DNA of 45,101 nt from contig NZ_JAIQUM010000046.1 in the NCBI RefSeq assembly GCF_020075705.1, positions 1-45,101 on the forward strand. The letters are read 5' to 3'. A program made the translations under genes and the position numbers. Source of the stretch: Metabacillus rhizolycopersici (GTDB taxonomy: Bacteria; Bacillota; Bacilli; Bacillales; Bacillaceae). How positions within the stretch are numbered: the first letter of the stretch is position 1; the number at the start of each line of letters is the position of its first letter. The notes under the pieces were generated by a model that did no database searches, was not told where the DNA came from, and saw nothing but the letters and a program-made list of their open reading frames with translations. This document shows, piece by piece, positions 17,185-24,964 of the stretch.

Positions 17185-18243
17185 TTATTCTTGCAACATT
17201 ACCGATATCCTGAAATTACCTTTTGTACTTGCCTTTTCAAATGCCTCCTGAATATTCGTTAAAAGGACTTTTTCTTCTATTAAATTCGAAACATCAATTC
17301 GTCTTTCACTAAGCATTTTACCTGCATTATCGAAATCCTCTAAAGTAGAGCCAAAGGTCCCTATTAACTCTAAGTTTTTATAATGAATTATATTTGAATC
17401 TACATTTAATTCAGGCACCGGATATCCAGCAGCATATAATAATATTCGTCCATGCTGATCCTTCACCATTTCTAAAGCTTGCTGATTAGCTGATGTTGCT
17501 CCTGCTGATACAATAACTGAATCTGCTCCACGGCCATTTGTCAACCTTTTCACTTCTTCTACAGGATCTGTATTACCGGCATCAATCATTTCAAACCCCA
17601 TTTTTCTTCCTGTTTCCAGCTTCTTTTCTCCTCTTCCAGAAACAATCACTCTGACACCCATTGCCCTGGCAGCTGCTGCGTTCAGTAAACCCATTGTTCC
17701 CCCACCGATAACCACAACTGTATCATATCCGCCTCGCAATCTAATTTTCCTCATACCATGGAGTACAGATCCGAGTGGTTCTACAAATCCTGCTTCAGAT
17801 GGCGATAAATCCGGATTCATCTTCACAAAGCTTTTTGCATTTCGAATAAAATAGTCGGAAAAGCCAAAGATTCCATAATACTCATCAGAATAATTTTTTC
17901 CAAATAGTTTTTTATTTTGACAGATTGTGATCATACCAGCTTTGCAGTTATCACATATGCCACAATAGTCATATAAGATACTTACACGATCTCCTACTTC
18001 ATAGGTATCTCCTACTTTATCACCTTTTGCAATGACAATTCCTGATGCTTCATGCCCGCCAGCCATCGGGTAGCCTTGATGTTCTCTTAAACCGAGCCAT
18101 TGTTGATAATCAGTCGTGCAAATATTACAAGCTTCCTGTTTGATCAATAGCTCGTCCTCTCTTAACTTGGGTAATTCCTTTACTCTTACTTCAGCGTGCC
18201 CTTTTTCTGTTAAAACCGCAAATTTCATTTTATTGGGTAGCAT
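17185..18243 (-). CDS. Zinc-dependent medium-chain alcohol/polyol dehydrogenase
   Basis: It oxidises an alcohol, probably a polyol or its phosphate, with NAD(P). Catalytic zinc ligands are C42, H64/E65 (GGHEASG) and E155 (FVEP). The structural zinc site is C94, C97, C100 and C108. The Rossmann motif is VVIGGGTMGLL (about 177-187). Length is 352. GGGGGTGA precedes the first ATG at 18243; an ATG five codons on is the alternative. It lies 44 bases after the PTS IIBC gene. In standard glucitol operons a short-chain dehydrogenase (SrlD) fills this place, so a medium-chain enzyme hints at a different substrate. Confidence 0.88.
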   Translation of the reverse strand: MLPNKMKFAVLTEKGHAEVRVKELPKLREDELLIKQEACNICTTDYQQWLGLREHQGYPMAGGHEASGIVIAKGDKVGDTYEVGDRVSILYDYCGICDNCKAGMITICQNKKLFGKNYSDEYYGIFGFSDYFIRNAKSFVKMNPDLSPSEAGFVEPLGSVLHGMRKIRLRGGYDTVVVIGGGTMGLLNAAAARAMGVRVIVSGRGEKKLETGRKMGFEMIDAGNTDPVEEVKRLTNGRGADSVIVSAGATSANQQALEMVKDQHGRILLYAAGYPVPELNVDSNIIHYKNLELIGTFGSTLEDFDNAGKMLSERRIDVSNLIEEKVLLTNIQEAFEKASTKGNFRISVMLQE

Positions 18244-18287
18244 GAATATTCACCCCCATTTTTTTAATTCCACCCGTCTTTGGCCCA

Positions 18288-19307
18288 TTACAAAAAGAAC
18301 GAAAATCCATAGGCAATTAATACAGCTGCCGGTCCAGTGATCATCCTTGAAAATAGGATGGCTGGAACACCGACTGAAATCGTTTCTGCTTTTGCTTCTC
18401 CCAAAGTCAAACCGACTGGTGCAAAGTCACATCCTACTTGAGCATTAATGGCGAACAGTGCTGGTAATGCATATGCTGGTGGAATTGTACCTTTAGCAAT
18501 TTCACCACCAATTAATACACCAACAACCGCTCCGATAACTGCTCCAGGCGCAAGCAATGGAGATAGGAAAGGAATCCCTCCAATTAATGCCAATATCACC
18601 AATCCCATTACATTTCCAGCTAATGGAGTTAGTACATGTGCCAAAATTTCCCCAATTCCCGAAAAGTTGATAATCCCAATTAAGGCAGCCACAAAAGCCA
18701 TAAACGGTAAAATACTCTTAATAACTGTGTCTATTGTTTCTCTACCTGATTGGTACATAACATTCATAAATTTTCCTGCACCGCGGCCAATCACATCAAT
18801 TAATTTCATAATAGGATTCATTTTCTTTATTTCAACAGAAGCTTGAGGGAGCGCATTAATTTTCGATTCCAACGCAGGCTTCCTTTGTATGCCTGTTTCT
18901 TCAACAGCCGCTGCAACAAAGGTTTCAGATTCTAATCCAGTCAATGCGATGTCATCGACTGATACACCTGAAACGAATATATCTTCAGTCATGAATTTGG
19001 CAAGAGGACCTGATGGACTCATCACTTTAATATTAATCGTCGGAACTCTAAGTCTTGGATAGGTTCCGCAACGAGCAGTCCCCCCACAATCAATGACCGC
19101 ACATAATGTTTCTTCTTTATCTACTGGATTTTTAAATGAATCAACGGCAATAGCTCCAGTTAAATCTGCAATTTTTTGCGCAACAGGGTGAATTCCTCCG
19201 CCAGTTACGCTTATAACATATTTTTGTTGAGAACTTGGTGTTAAAATGAATGGTCCTCCCCATCCACCTTTCCCTTTTGTAATTTTTACCGTCATATATT
19301 CAGACAT
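18288..19307 (-). CDS. srlE: PTS glucitol/sorbitol-type IIBC component
   Basis: This fused IIB-IIC1 subunit receives phosphate from IIA and forms part of the channel. The IIB part (about 1-125) carries [14 protein letters not shown], with C74 the likely phosphocysteine. The membrane part starts near 150 and has about four spans, including [21 protein letters not shown]. Length 339 is normal. GAGGGG lies 6-7 bases before the ATG; 15 bases separate it from IIC. The glucitol PTS family includes carriers for polyols other than sorbitol, so the name gives the family and not the substrate. Confidence 0.9.
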   Translation of the reverse strand: MSEYMTVKITKGKGGWGGPFILTPSSQQKYVISVTGGGIHPVAQKIADLTGAIAVDSFKNPVDKEETLCAVIDCGGTARCGTYPRLRVPTINIKVMSPSGPLAKFMTEDIFVSGVSVDDIALTGLESETFVAAAVEETGIQRKPALESKINALPQASVEIKKMNPIMKLIDVIGRGAGKFMNVMYQSGRETIDTVIKSILPFMAFVAALIGIINFSGIGEILAHVLTPLAGNVMGLVILALIGGIPFLSPLLAPGAVIGAVVGVLIGGEIAKGTIPPAYALPALFAINAQVGCDFAPVGLTLGEAKAETISVGVPAILFSRMITGPAAVLIAYGFSFFL

Positions 19308-19322
19308 ATTTATCCCCTCACA

Positions 19323-19859
19323 TTATGCAGCATTTTGTTTAGTAACATTATTGCGTTTCATAAGGAATTCTGTAATTCTCTCTGTTACAACTCCTCGCAT
19401 TAGACTCACGACAAGGCCAACTAAAAGGTACATTAGAGCCAATTTAGATTGGCTTCCAACTTGTGCAAAGCCTTGGGCAATTCCAAGAAAAATAAACAGC
19501 TCCGCTGAATTCGCATGCGGGAAAAGTCCAGTAATTGGATGACAAAAAGACACAGAGGCATCATAGAATGCAGGTTTCTTCTTCTCATCAATAAATCTCC
19601 CAAAAGTGTAGGCCATAGGGTTTGTTAAGAAAAAAAGGCTAAAGAACGGTATGAGTGTATATCTAAATATGGTAAAACGCGAAAGCTTTTTCATGAAACC
19701 AAAGATTCTCTCTTCGCCGACCAGCTTAATAAAAGCAGTTACAATTGTGATTAAAACTATAAGAAGAGGAATAATCCCTGTAACAAAACCCATAAATACA
19801 TCAGCACCCGCTTTGATCATTTCCATAAATCCCTCTGCTAATTTAACAAAAAGATCCAT
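19323..19859 (-). CDS. srlA: PTS glucitol/sorbitol-type IIC component (IIC2)
   Basis: A 178-residue membrane protein with about four spans. GADVFMGFVTGIIPLLIVLITIVTAFIKLVG and SVSFCHPITGLFPHANSAELF are typical of SrlA/GutA. It pairs with the IIC1 half of the IIBC gene to make the translocation path. GGGGGG precedes the ATG. It follows IIA after about 55 bases. Confidence 0.9.
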   Translation of the reverse strand: MDLFVKLAEGFMEMIKAGADVFMGFVTGIIPLLIVLITIVTAFIKLVGEERIFGFMKKLSRFTIFRYTLIPFFSLFFLTNPMAYTFGRFIDEKKKPAFYDASVSFCHPITGLFPHANSAELFIFLGIAQGFAQVGSQSKLALMYLLVGLVVSLMRGVVTERITEFLMKRNNVTKQNAA

Positions 19860-19914
19860 TATTTATCCCCCCAAATTAAAGAACTTATCGAATATTTAAG
19901 CTTTTTCAAAATCA

Positions 19915-20271
19915 TTATTTAAACACTATATAATCATTAATCTCAAGTTCTGGATATTCCCCAGGAGTTACTAAAATGGCCCCTGGAAGAAGTTCCTCTG
20001 ACGTGTCATCTTTAAAATAAATAGAAAGGTGACCTAAATCTTCAAAATTTTTATTAGCAAGTGACCCTACTTTTTGAATCTCATAAACTTTATTTCCAAT
20101 TTCTAATGTTCCACCTTCAACAAGCACATTTTCCGGTTGTTGTTTCACTTCATGAACAACTGAAATTTCCTTTAATTCAGGTGGAGCTGCCGAACCGAAA
20201 AGGATTAATAAATTTTCTTCTTTAAACTCTGGAACAACTGGACCAATTTCGATAATTTTTGTTTTTAACAT
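19915..20271 (-). CDS. srlB: PTS glucitol/sorbitol-type IIA component
   Basis: A 118-residue soluble phosphocarrier that takes phosphate from HPr and hands it to IIBC. The N-terminal part KIIEIGPVVPEF and the block NFEDLGHLSIYF are typical of GutB. H40 (ISVVHEV) is the likely phospho-His. GGGAG precedes the ATG. Here IIA is first of the PTS genes, unlike the E. coli order srlA-srlE-srlB. Confidence 0.88.
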   Translation of the reverse strand: MLKTKIIEIGPVVPEFKEENLLILFGSAAPPELKEISVVHEVKQQPENVLVEGGTLEIGNKVYEIQKVGSLANKNFEDLGHLSIYFKDDTSEELLPGAILVTPGEYPELEINDYIVFK

Positions 20272-20577
20272 AGAAAGTTTCTCCCTTCATTCAAAAAAAC
20301 TCTATACATATAGCAATCATCATCAACCATTTAATAAGCAAGGTATCATTATTATTAAAGCGTTTACATTTCATTTGAATGTTATTTTAAGTATTTTCTA
20401 TTATTTCTCTTAAACATTTTGAATCTCTTTTCTTATAAAAAAACTAAAGATAGATAATCTTAAGGAGCATTCGTATTTTAAACAGCCCTAGTAACAAAAA
20501 CAACTATTTTACTATCTTTAGTATTTAGGCCGAACAGAAAATGACGTGATCGTTATCTATCTAATTCATAACTTCAT
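20272..20577. other. Intergenic region between COG4091 copy 2 and IIA
   Basis: No ORF. It holds a near-consensus cre site (20355-20369) and imperfect long-range inverted repeats (ACTAAAGATA 20443-20452 with TATCTTTAGT 20513-20522). An internal promoter for the PTS genes is likely, but the -35/-10 boxes are not clear. Confidence 0.5.
20355..20369 (-). promoter_or_regulatory. cre-like CcpA site upstream of the PTS genes
   Basis: The minus strand reads ATGTAAACGCTTTAA, differing at one position from the cre consensus WTGNAANCGNWNNCW. It lies about 85 bases before the IIA start, where CcpA could repress in the presence of glucose. Confidence 0.55.
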
Positions 20578-21867
20578 CTAAATATTAATCAATAATGGTG
20601 TTTTTTCCCTATTTGTTGATGAAGCAAAAGTTTCATCCTGCAACTTACGAAGTTTCCAAACGGTTGTACTTTCATCAAGTTCAACATCATCAGTTGATAA
20701 AAATGTCCCCGCTTTAATATCACGTTTTGCCACAACATTTCCAGAAATTAATCCAATTGGAATATGATTTTCTTTGCTCATATCAACATGAGTTTCCAAT
20801 ACTCCTCTTACACAAAAACCACCGATACCGTCTAATCTTTCACCTTCTTTAATATCTTTTTTGCTGACAGCTACTGTTTCGGAAATAGGAGCACCTAATG
20901 GAGCAATAGCATGATCATGGAATAAAACGGCTTTCGCAATAGTAATCGGTGTTTCAAGACTCGCTAAATGATATGGTCGATATAGGATGTGATGATCTTG
21001 GTCGCCCTTTTTCATTAAATAATTCATCTCATGTATTACACCTTCATTTTGTCCCTTTACAATGACAAATACTCCAGGTGCAAGACCATCCACATATTCA
21101 ACAACGCCATAGTTATTTAATATTCCGCCATTTTCTTTTATGTCTAAATCTTTCACAACTGAATCTAGATTGCCTGAGATTCCGTGCATTCCCACAACAT
21201 CCGGAATAAATCCAATTGCATTTGACAACAAGTTCATTTCAGCCATTGTTTTTGTGCCGTCTTGGAATGCAGCCAGCATGTGCGCAGACATTTTTTTCTG
21301 TGCCGCTTCTTCTTTTGCTGTATCAGGATTTGCTGTAACTCGTAATTTATTATTCTTTCCCTTACCTGCAACTAATACTTCCATACCCATTGATTTGGCA
21401 AATTCATATAATTCTGCTGTAGCTGCTGGTTCATCCCCATCTGATCCTGTATAAACGAGGCCAGCTGAATCATATAATTTTTTCATTAACGGTCCAACTG
21501 TGATATCCACTTCAACATTTAGCAGCACTAAATGTTTTTTAGCTATTAACGTTTCTAATGATATTTTGGCACCAACTTCAGGAACTCCTGTTGCATCCAC
21601 GATTACTTCTACTGCATCAGAATGAATGATTTCTTTAAAATCTGAAGAAACGACGATGTTTTCCTTTACTTGTTTATTAGAATTATAGGCAGCAGCTGCT
21701 CGCTTTGCTGCATCCAAATTTATATCACTAATTCCAGCAACATTCATACCCGGAATTTGCGAAATTTGCGAGACCATTCCAAAACCCATTTGTCCTGCAC
21801 CAATGACACCAACACGAATTGGATTTCCTTGTTTTTCTCTTTCTAGCAATTTCCGATATAAAGTCAT
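20578..21867 (-). CDS. COG4091 NAD(P)-dependent oxidoreductase with C-terminal SAF domain (DRL/DXR-II-like), copy 2
   Basis: A paralogue of the gene at 6950-8290 with the same domain order. Rossmann motif GVIGAGQMGFG (20-30), TGSDGDEPAATAELYEFA, GKGKNNKLRVTANP and AFQDGTKTMAEMN are all kept. The SAF domain lies at about 345-410 (VAVSKKDIKEGERL...KRDIKAGTFLSTDDV). It heads the glucitol-type PTS operon, so it likely acts on the phosphate ester made by that PTS. In DRL enzymes the reaction is DXP plus NADPH to MEP; here the reverse, catabolic direction or a related ketose phosphate is plausible. GGAGGAG precedes the ATG. Upstream lie a cre-like site and two GTTC/GAAC operators. Confidence 0.85.
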   Translation of the reverse strand: MTLYRKLLEREKQGNPIRVGVIGAGQMGFGMVSQISQIPGMNVAGISDINLDAAKRAAAAYNSNKQVKENIVVSSDFKEIIHSDAVEVIVDATGVPEVGAKISLETLIAKKHLVLLNVEVDITVGPLMKKLYDSAGLVYTGSDGDEPAATAELYEFAKSMGMEVLVAGKGKNNKLRVTANPDTAKEEAAQKKMSAHMLAAFQDGTKTMAEMNLLSNAIGFIPDVVGMHGISGNLDSVVKDLDIKENGGILNNYGVVEYVDGLAPGVFVIVKGQNEGVIHEMNYLMKKGDQDHHILYRPYHLASLETPITIAKAVLFHDHAIAPLGAPISETVAVSKKDIKEGERLDGIGGFCVRGVLETHVDMSKENHIPIGLISGNVVAKRDIKAGTFLSTDDVELDESTTVWKLRKLQDETFASSTNREKTPLLINI

Positions 21868-21900
21868 AATATATCTCCTCCAAAATAGTTTATCTTACAT

Positions 21901-21919
21901 ATGTTCAGTTTTTGAACAT
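21901..21919. promoter_or_regulatory. Operator-like palindrome, proximal
   Basis: ATGTTCA-GTTTT-TGAACAT, perfect 7-bp arms, about 35 bases before the COG4091 copy 2 ribosome site. It differs from the ACAAATG motif and is probably the target of the SorC regulator at 23065-24015. Confidence 0.6.
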
Positions 21920-22013
21920 TTTCTCCTTTTTCCGAAAAAAACTACCATCTAAGGCTCTATACTTCATATAAATCCACAATATAATCCCTGAGAAACATTC
22001 CTACTTAACATTA

Positions 22014-22028
22014 GTTCTACATATGAAC
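22014..22028. promoter_or_regulatory. Operator-like inverted repeat, distal
   Basis: GTTC-TACATAT-GAAC. The following TGAACATTTTCTC block is repeated from the proximal site (about 110 bp away), which would allow looping by a tetrameric repressor. Confidence 0.5.
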
Positions 22029-22054
22029 ATTTTCTCTACAGTTCAAAAATACCA

Positions 22055-22070
22055 TTGTAAGCGCTTAATG
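22055..22070 (+). promoter_or_regulatory. cre-like CcpA site upstream of COG4091 copy 2
   Basis: TTGTAAGCGCTTAAT differs at one position from the cre consensus and keeps the central TGTAAGCGCTTA. It suggests catabolite control of the operon. Confidence 0.55.
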
Positions 22071-22161
22071 TCAATTTATTTTTTATTATCTGAATTTTCT
22101 TTTTAAAGGGTACGGAGGGATCTTCAAAATGATTATCAGTTACTAATATAGTAAATTATAA

Positions 22162-22195
22162 AAACAAGAACGCCTTTCAAAAGACGTTCTTGTTT
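22162..22195. terminator. Terminator-like hairpin
   Basis: AAACAAGAACG (22162-22172) pairs with CGTTCTTGTTT (22185-22195). It separates the insertion relic from the COG4091/PTS promoter region. Confidence 0.65.
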
Positions 22196-22199
22196 CATA

Positions 22200-23025
22200 T
22201 ATAGACAGCTAATCCTCTCGACTTTCTCATAATCCTGTTTACCACTTTATTTCTCTACCATTCTGTATAATGTTAATTTTAGCTTATGAAAACAGCGATA
22301 GTAATTTGTATAAATTAAGTCGACATGGAGCTGATTTAAAAATGAAAAAAGAATAAAAACCACCCGTGATTGAGTGGTTTTCTCTGCGACCGAAAGCTTT
22401 TTTACTGACCAGACCTCAAATCGTTTCTTTTTCTTTACCTCTTCACCTGTGAATGGATCAAGGTATTCCATCATACTTAATTGTTCTGCTACTATATCGT
22501 CTTGAATCTAGTTTCTTATATATTCTTCTATTACCTTCTTGCTTTTTCCAACTTTATCCACATAATATCCCGTACACCAAAATTTTCTGTTCTAATATTT
22601 GTATTTCAAATTTGTGTGACGATCAAATATCATCAAACTACTTTTCCCTTTTAAATATCCTACAAATGCAGATACACTTAACTTAGGTGGAAGGCTTACT
22701 AAAATATCGACGTGATCTTTACACGCTATTGCTTCGATAATCTCCACGCCTTTTCTTTAAAATAGGGTGCGGAGTATTTCTCCAATATCCTTTTTAATTT
22801 TCCCATAAATTACTTGTCTTCTGTACTTTGGGGCAAATACGATGTGATTACTTACAATTCCAAGTCGTATGTGCTAAAATTAATGTCTTTTGACATAAAA
22901 ACTCCTCCCTATGCTGATATTTTGGTTGACGAACCAAAAATATTTTAGCATTAGCACCACGGGTGAGTTTTTTAATATCACGCTGAAAGCTTTTGGGAAC
23001 CCTAGGCCTATCCTAGGGTTTTCTT
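22200..23025 (-). mobile_element. IS200/IS605-family insertion relic
   Basis: The dead TnpA gene (22400-22896) lies between end hairpins: AAAACCAC...GTGGTTTT at 22356-22381 on the tail side, and AACCCTAGG-CCTAT-CCTAGGGTT at 22998-23020 on the head side, where IS200 elements carry a structured leader. CACCCGTG occurs near both ends. It lies between the SorC gene's terminator and the PTS promoter region. Exact ends are not determined. Confidence 0.7.
22400..22896 (-). pseudogene. IS200-type Y1 transposase TnpA, inactivated
   Basis: From the ATG at 22896 (GGGAGGAG upstream) it reads MSKDINFSTYDLEL, then a stop and frameshift. It resumes as HIVFAPKYRRQVIYGKIKKD and LPPKLSVSAFVGYLKGKSS, with in-frame stops TAA, TAG and TAG before QLSMMEYLDPFTGEEV. 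The HUH metal motif reads KDHVDILVS, with Asp in place of the second His. The catalytic-Tyr region EEYIRN is present. At least four independent lesions make this a clear pseudogene. Confidence 0.85.
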
Positions 23026-23038
23026 TTCCACAAAAAAA

Positions 23039-23065
23039 ATAGCTATTCTTTAAAAGAATAACTAT
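23039..23065 (-). terminator. Terminator overlapping the stop codon of the first SorC gene
   Basis: ATAGCTATTCTT (23039-23050) pairs with AAGAATAACTAT (23054-23065), one mismatch. Eight T residues follow on the minus strand. The stem includes the last base of the stop codon. Confidence 0.8.
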
Positions 23066-24015
23066 TACAATTCCTGCAAAAGCGCTAGAGCTGTTTGTTC
23101 ATCTATTATCAGCACATCTAAATAGTCACCTTTTAAAGCAGCTGCCACACTTTCAATTTTATGAGTTCCTTCAACCACTCCAATGACTTTCTTCACTTCT
23201 TTCAAGCATTCCAATGTCAAACCAATGACTTTATCATTTAATGAATGTTTAACAGGCATTCCTAATTCATCAAAGAAACGAGAACTAATGTCACCTACAA
23301 CCCCCATCTTTCGGAGATGCTGGAGGTCATCGTCTTGCAAATAACCAATCGCTTTCATCGTGGAACCCTTATATGGATTTCCAATACCTACAAGGGCTAC
23401 ATCTACATTTTTTCCTTCTTCAAGAACAGCTGCAATATCCTGCATGGCCACAAGGCGTTCCTTTAACTCCTCTGTTTCTACAATTGCTGGTGCATACAAA
23501 TATGAACATGTACCGTTCATTTTTTTAGCTAATTCATACGCCAGCTGATTAGCATGTATTTCTACATGTTGCGTTCCCATACCTCCCACAAGAGGAACAA
23601 TATTTATCCCTTCTCTTCGTTCATAGGGGTACTCTTTTACTACTTCAGATAGCGTAGACCCCCATGAGATACCGAGACGTTTAACATCTCTCTTTAAATT
23701 TTTAGATAAATAATAAGCTCCTGCTTGTCCAACCGAGCGCTTAACCATGTCTGGTGTAAAGCCGACAGTTGGCACCACAACGGCATCAATCAATCCGTAT
23801 TTTTGCTCAAGTTTTTGTTCTAATTCGACCGTAAGGGCACTTTCATCTTTAATATATACCTCTACAATTCCAAATTCCTTTGCTTTTTGTAACATTTTTG
23901 AAATGACAGGCCTAGACACGCCGACCTTTTTCGCTATTTGTTCTTGTGTCCAACCGTCTGTATAATACAAATTGGATACTTTCACCAACAGACGCCTTTC
24001 TTCCCAACTTAACAT
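23065..24015 (-). CDS. SorC/DeoR-family sugar-responsive transcriptional regulator, copy 1
   Basis: A DNA-binding regulator of the SorC family (relatives CggR, DeoR of B. subtilis). The N-terminal HTH is GWTQEQIAKKVGVSRPVISKMLQKAKEFGIVEVYI (about 21-55). The rest is the sugar-phosphate-binding domain, with LGISWGSTLSEV, IVPLVGGMG and VALVGIGNP. Length is 316. Transcribed toward the PTS operon but with its own terminator, so it is probably a separate unit controlling that operon. It is clearly related to the regulator at 28744-29700; their recognition helices differ at a few positions (VSRPVISKML versus ASRPIISKLL). Confidence 0.88.
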   Translation of the reverse strand: MLSWEERRLLVKVSNLYYTDGWTQEQIAKKVGVSRPVISKMLQKAKEFGIVEVYIKDESALTVELEQKLEQKYGLIDAVVVPTVGFTPDMVKRSVGQAGAYYLSKNLKRDVKRLGISWGSTLSEVVKEYPYERREGINIVPLVGGMGTQHVEIHANQLAYELAKKMNGTCSYLYAPAIVETEELKERLVAMQDIAAVLEEGKNVDVALVGIGNPYKGSTMKAIGYLQDDDLQHLRKMGVVGDISSRFFDELGMPVKHSLNDKVIGLTLECLKEVKKVIGVVEGTHKIESVAAALKGDYLDVLIIDEQTALALLQEL

Positions 24016-24292
24016 ACCATCGCCTCTTTGATTAGATTATCACCCTTATTATATCAAGATATCCTGTTAAATGAGAACACCCTACTTTCTCTCCTGACGT
24101 TTAGTTGAGTTTATATCCACCATCACAATCTAATTTATGAAAAATCACTCCGTGCAGTAACAATAATGTCATTTAATTTTCAAGTATCAAATCTGCATAA
24201 GACCGATCTAAATTTTGATCGTAACAGGAAGATATATTTCAAAAATAATGATGTTTTTTAAAATGTTACTAATCAAACAACTTTATTGTCAT

Positions 24293-24469
24293 TCAACAAC
24301 ATTTTCTATTTTTATAAGAAAGTTTTTGATAATTCGTTATGTGTTGGTCTAATTTCTGACTGTAACAAATCGTCTCATGGCTATTTAAACCAGTTACTTC
24401 AGCAATCTGAACCAATTCTTTTCTCAGTTGATTTACCCTACATTCTAATTCATATTTCTCAGAAGCCAT
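24293..24469 (-). CDS. Spo0E-like aspartyl-phosphate phosphatase
   Basis: A 58-residue helical protein with the Spo0E signature: LRKELVQIAEVTG followed by ETICYSQKLDQHITNYQKL, where S-x-K/E-L-D is the conserved catalytic stretch. Spo0E proteins dephosphorylate Spo0A-P and delay sporulation. I use the ATG at 24469; a TTG four codons earlier is the alternative. The ribosome site is poor (GGGAGG is about 25 bases away), so expression is uncertain. It implies a spore-forming host. No functional tie to its neighbours. Confidence 0.6.
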   Translation of the reverse strand: MASEKYELECRVNQLRKELVQIAEVTGLNSHETICYSQKLDQHITNYQKLSYKNRKCC

Positions 24470-24964
24470 GCTTATATTCAAAGGTAACAGTGAACTCTGC
24501 CTCCCATTTTATTAAACTACTATATATTCTTTTGGAATTAGTTAAGTAATTATATAGGGGATTATTGGTAAATCTTCAAATCCATCTCTATCCTTTCCCT
24601 CACACCGTGCGTACAACTTTCTCTTGACTCCTTATTATCAGAGTCTCATTAATACTACACTTCATGACTCTTTCACAGCTTTCGAATTGCTATTCCCCAA
24701 GTTATTACTAAACCGTTAGGAACTCCTGACGTTCCAAAACTACTAGGTATATAAACTATACTCAGGTATTGTCTTCACCCAATTCCCCCACTTTACACGC
24801 CTGAGGGAGTATTAGTAATCACCTAGTTATGAGATTTATTTGAGTATTTCACCGTTCCATTTATTACCAACCATTGTTAGTTCAAACCATCTTTCCGGTG
24901 TTAAATTCGATTTCTGTCTAACATCACGTAACATAAAAGAAGCTATGTTCCTAACAATTTTATG
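24470..24964. other. Intergenic region, possible group II intron debris
   Basis: No ORF. The minus strand of about 24560-24960 has stretches that look like structured RNA, such as GTTGTACGCACGGTGTGAGG (24622-24603), reminiscent of group II introns. No reverse transcriptase is present. I could not fold it, so the call is tentative. Confidence 0.3.

Larger units (their letters stand above)
21868..22160. other. Regulatory region of the COG4091 copy 2 / PTS operon
   Basis: It carries two GTTCA/TGAAC inverted repeats (21901-21919 and 22014-22028) and a cre-like site (22055-22070). A possible minus-strand promoter, TTGAAC-17-TATGTA, overlaps the second repeat, but its -10 is weak. Confidence 0.5.
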
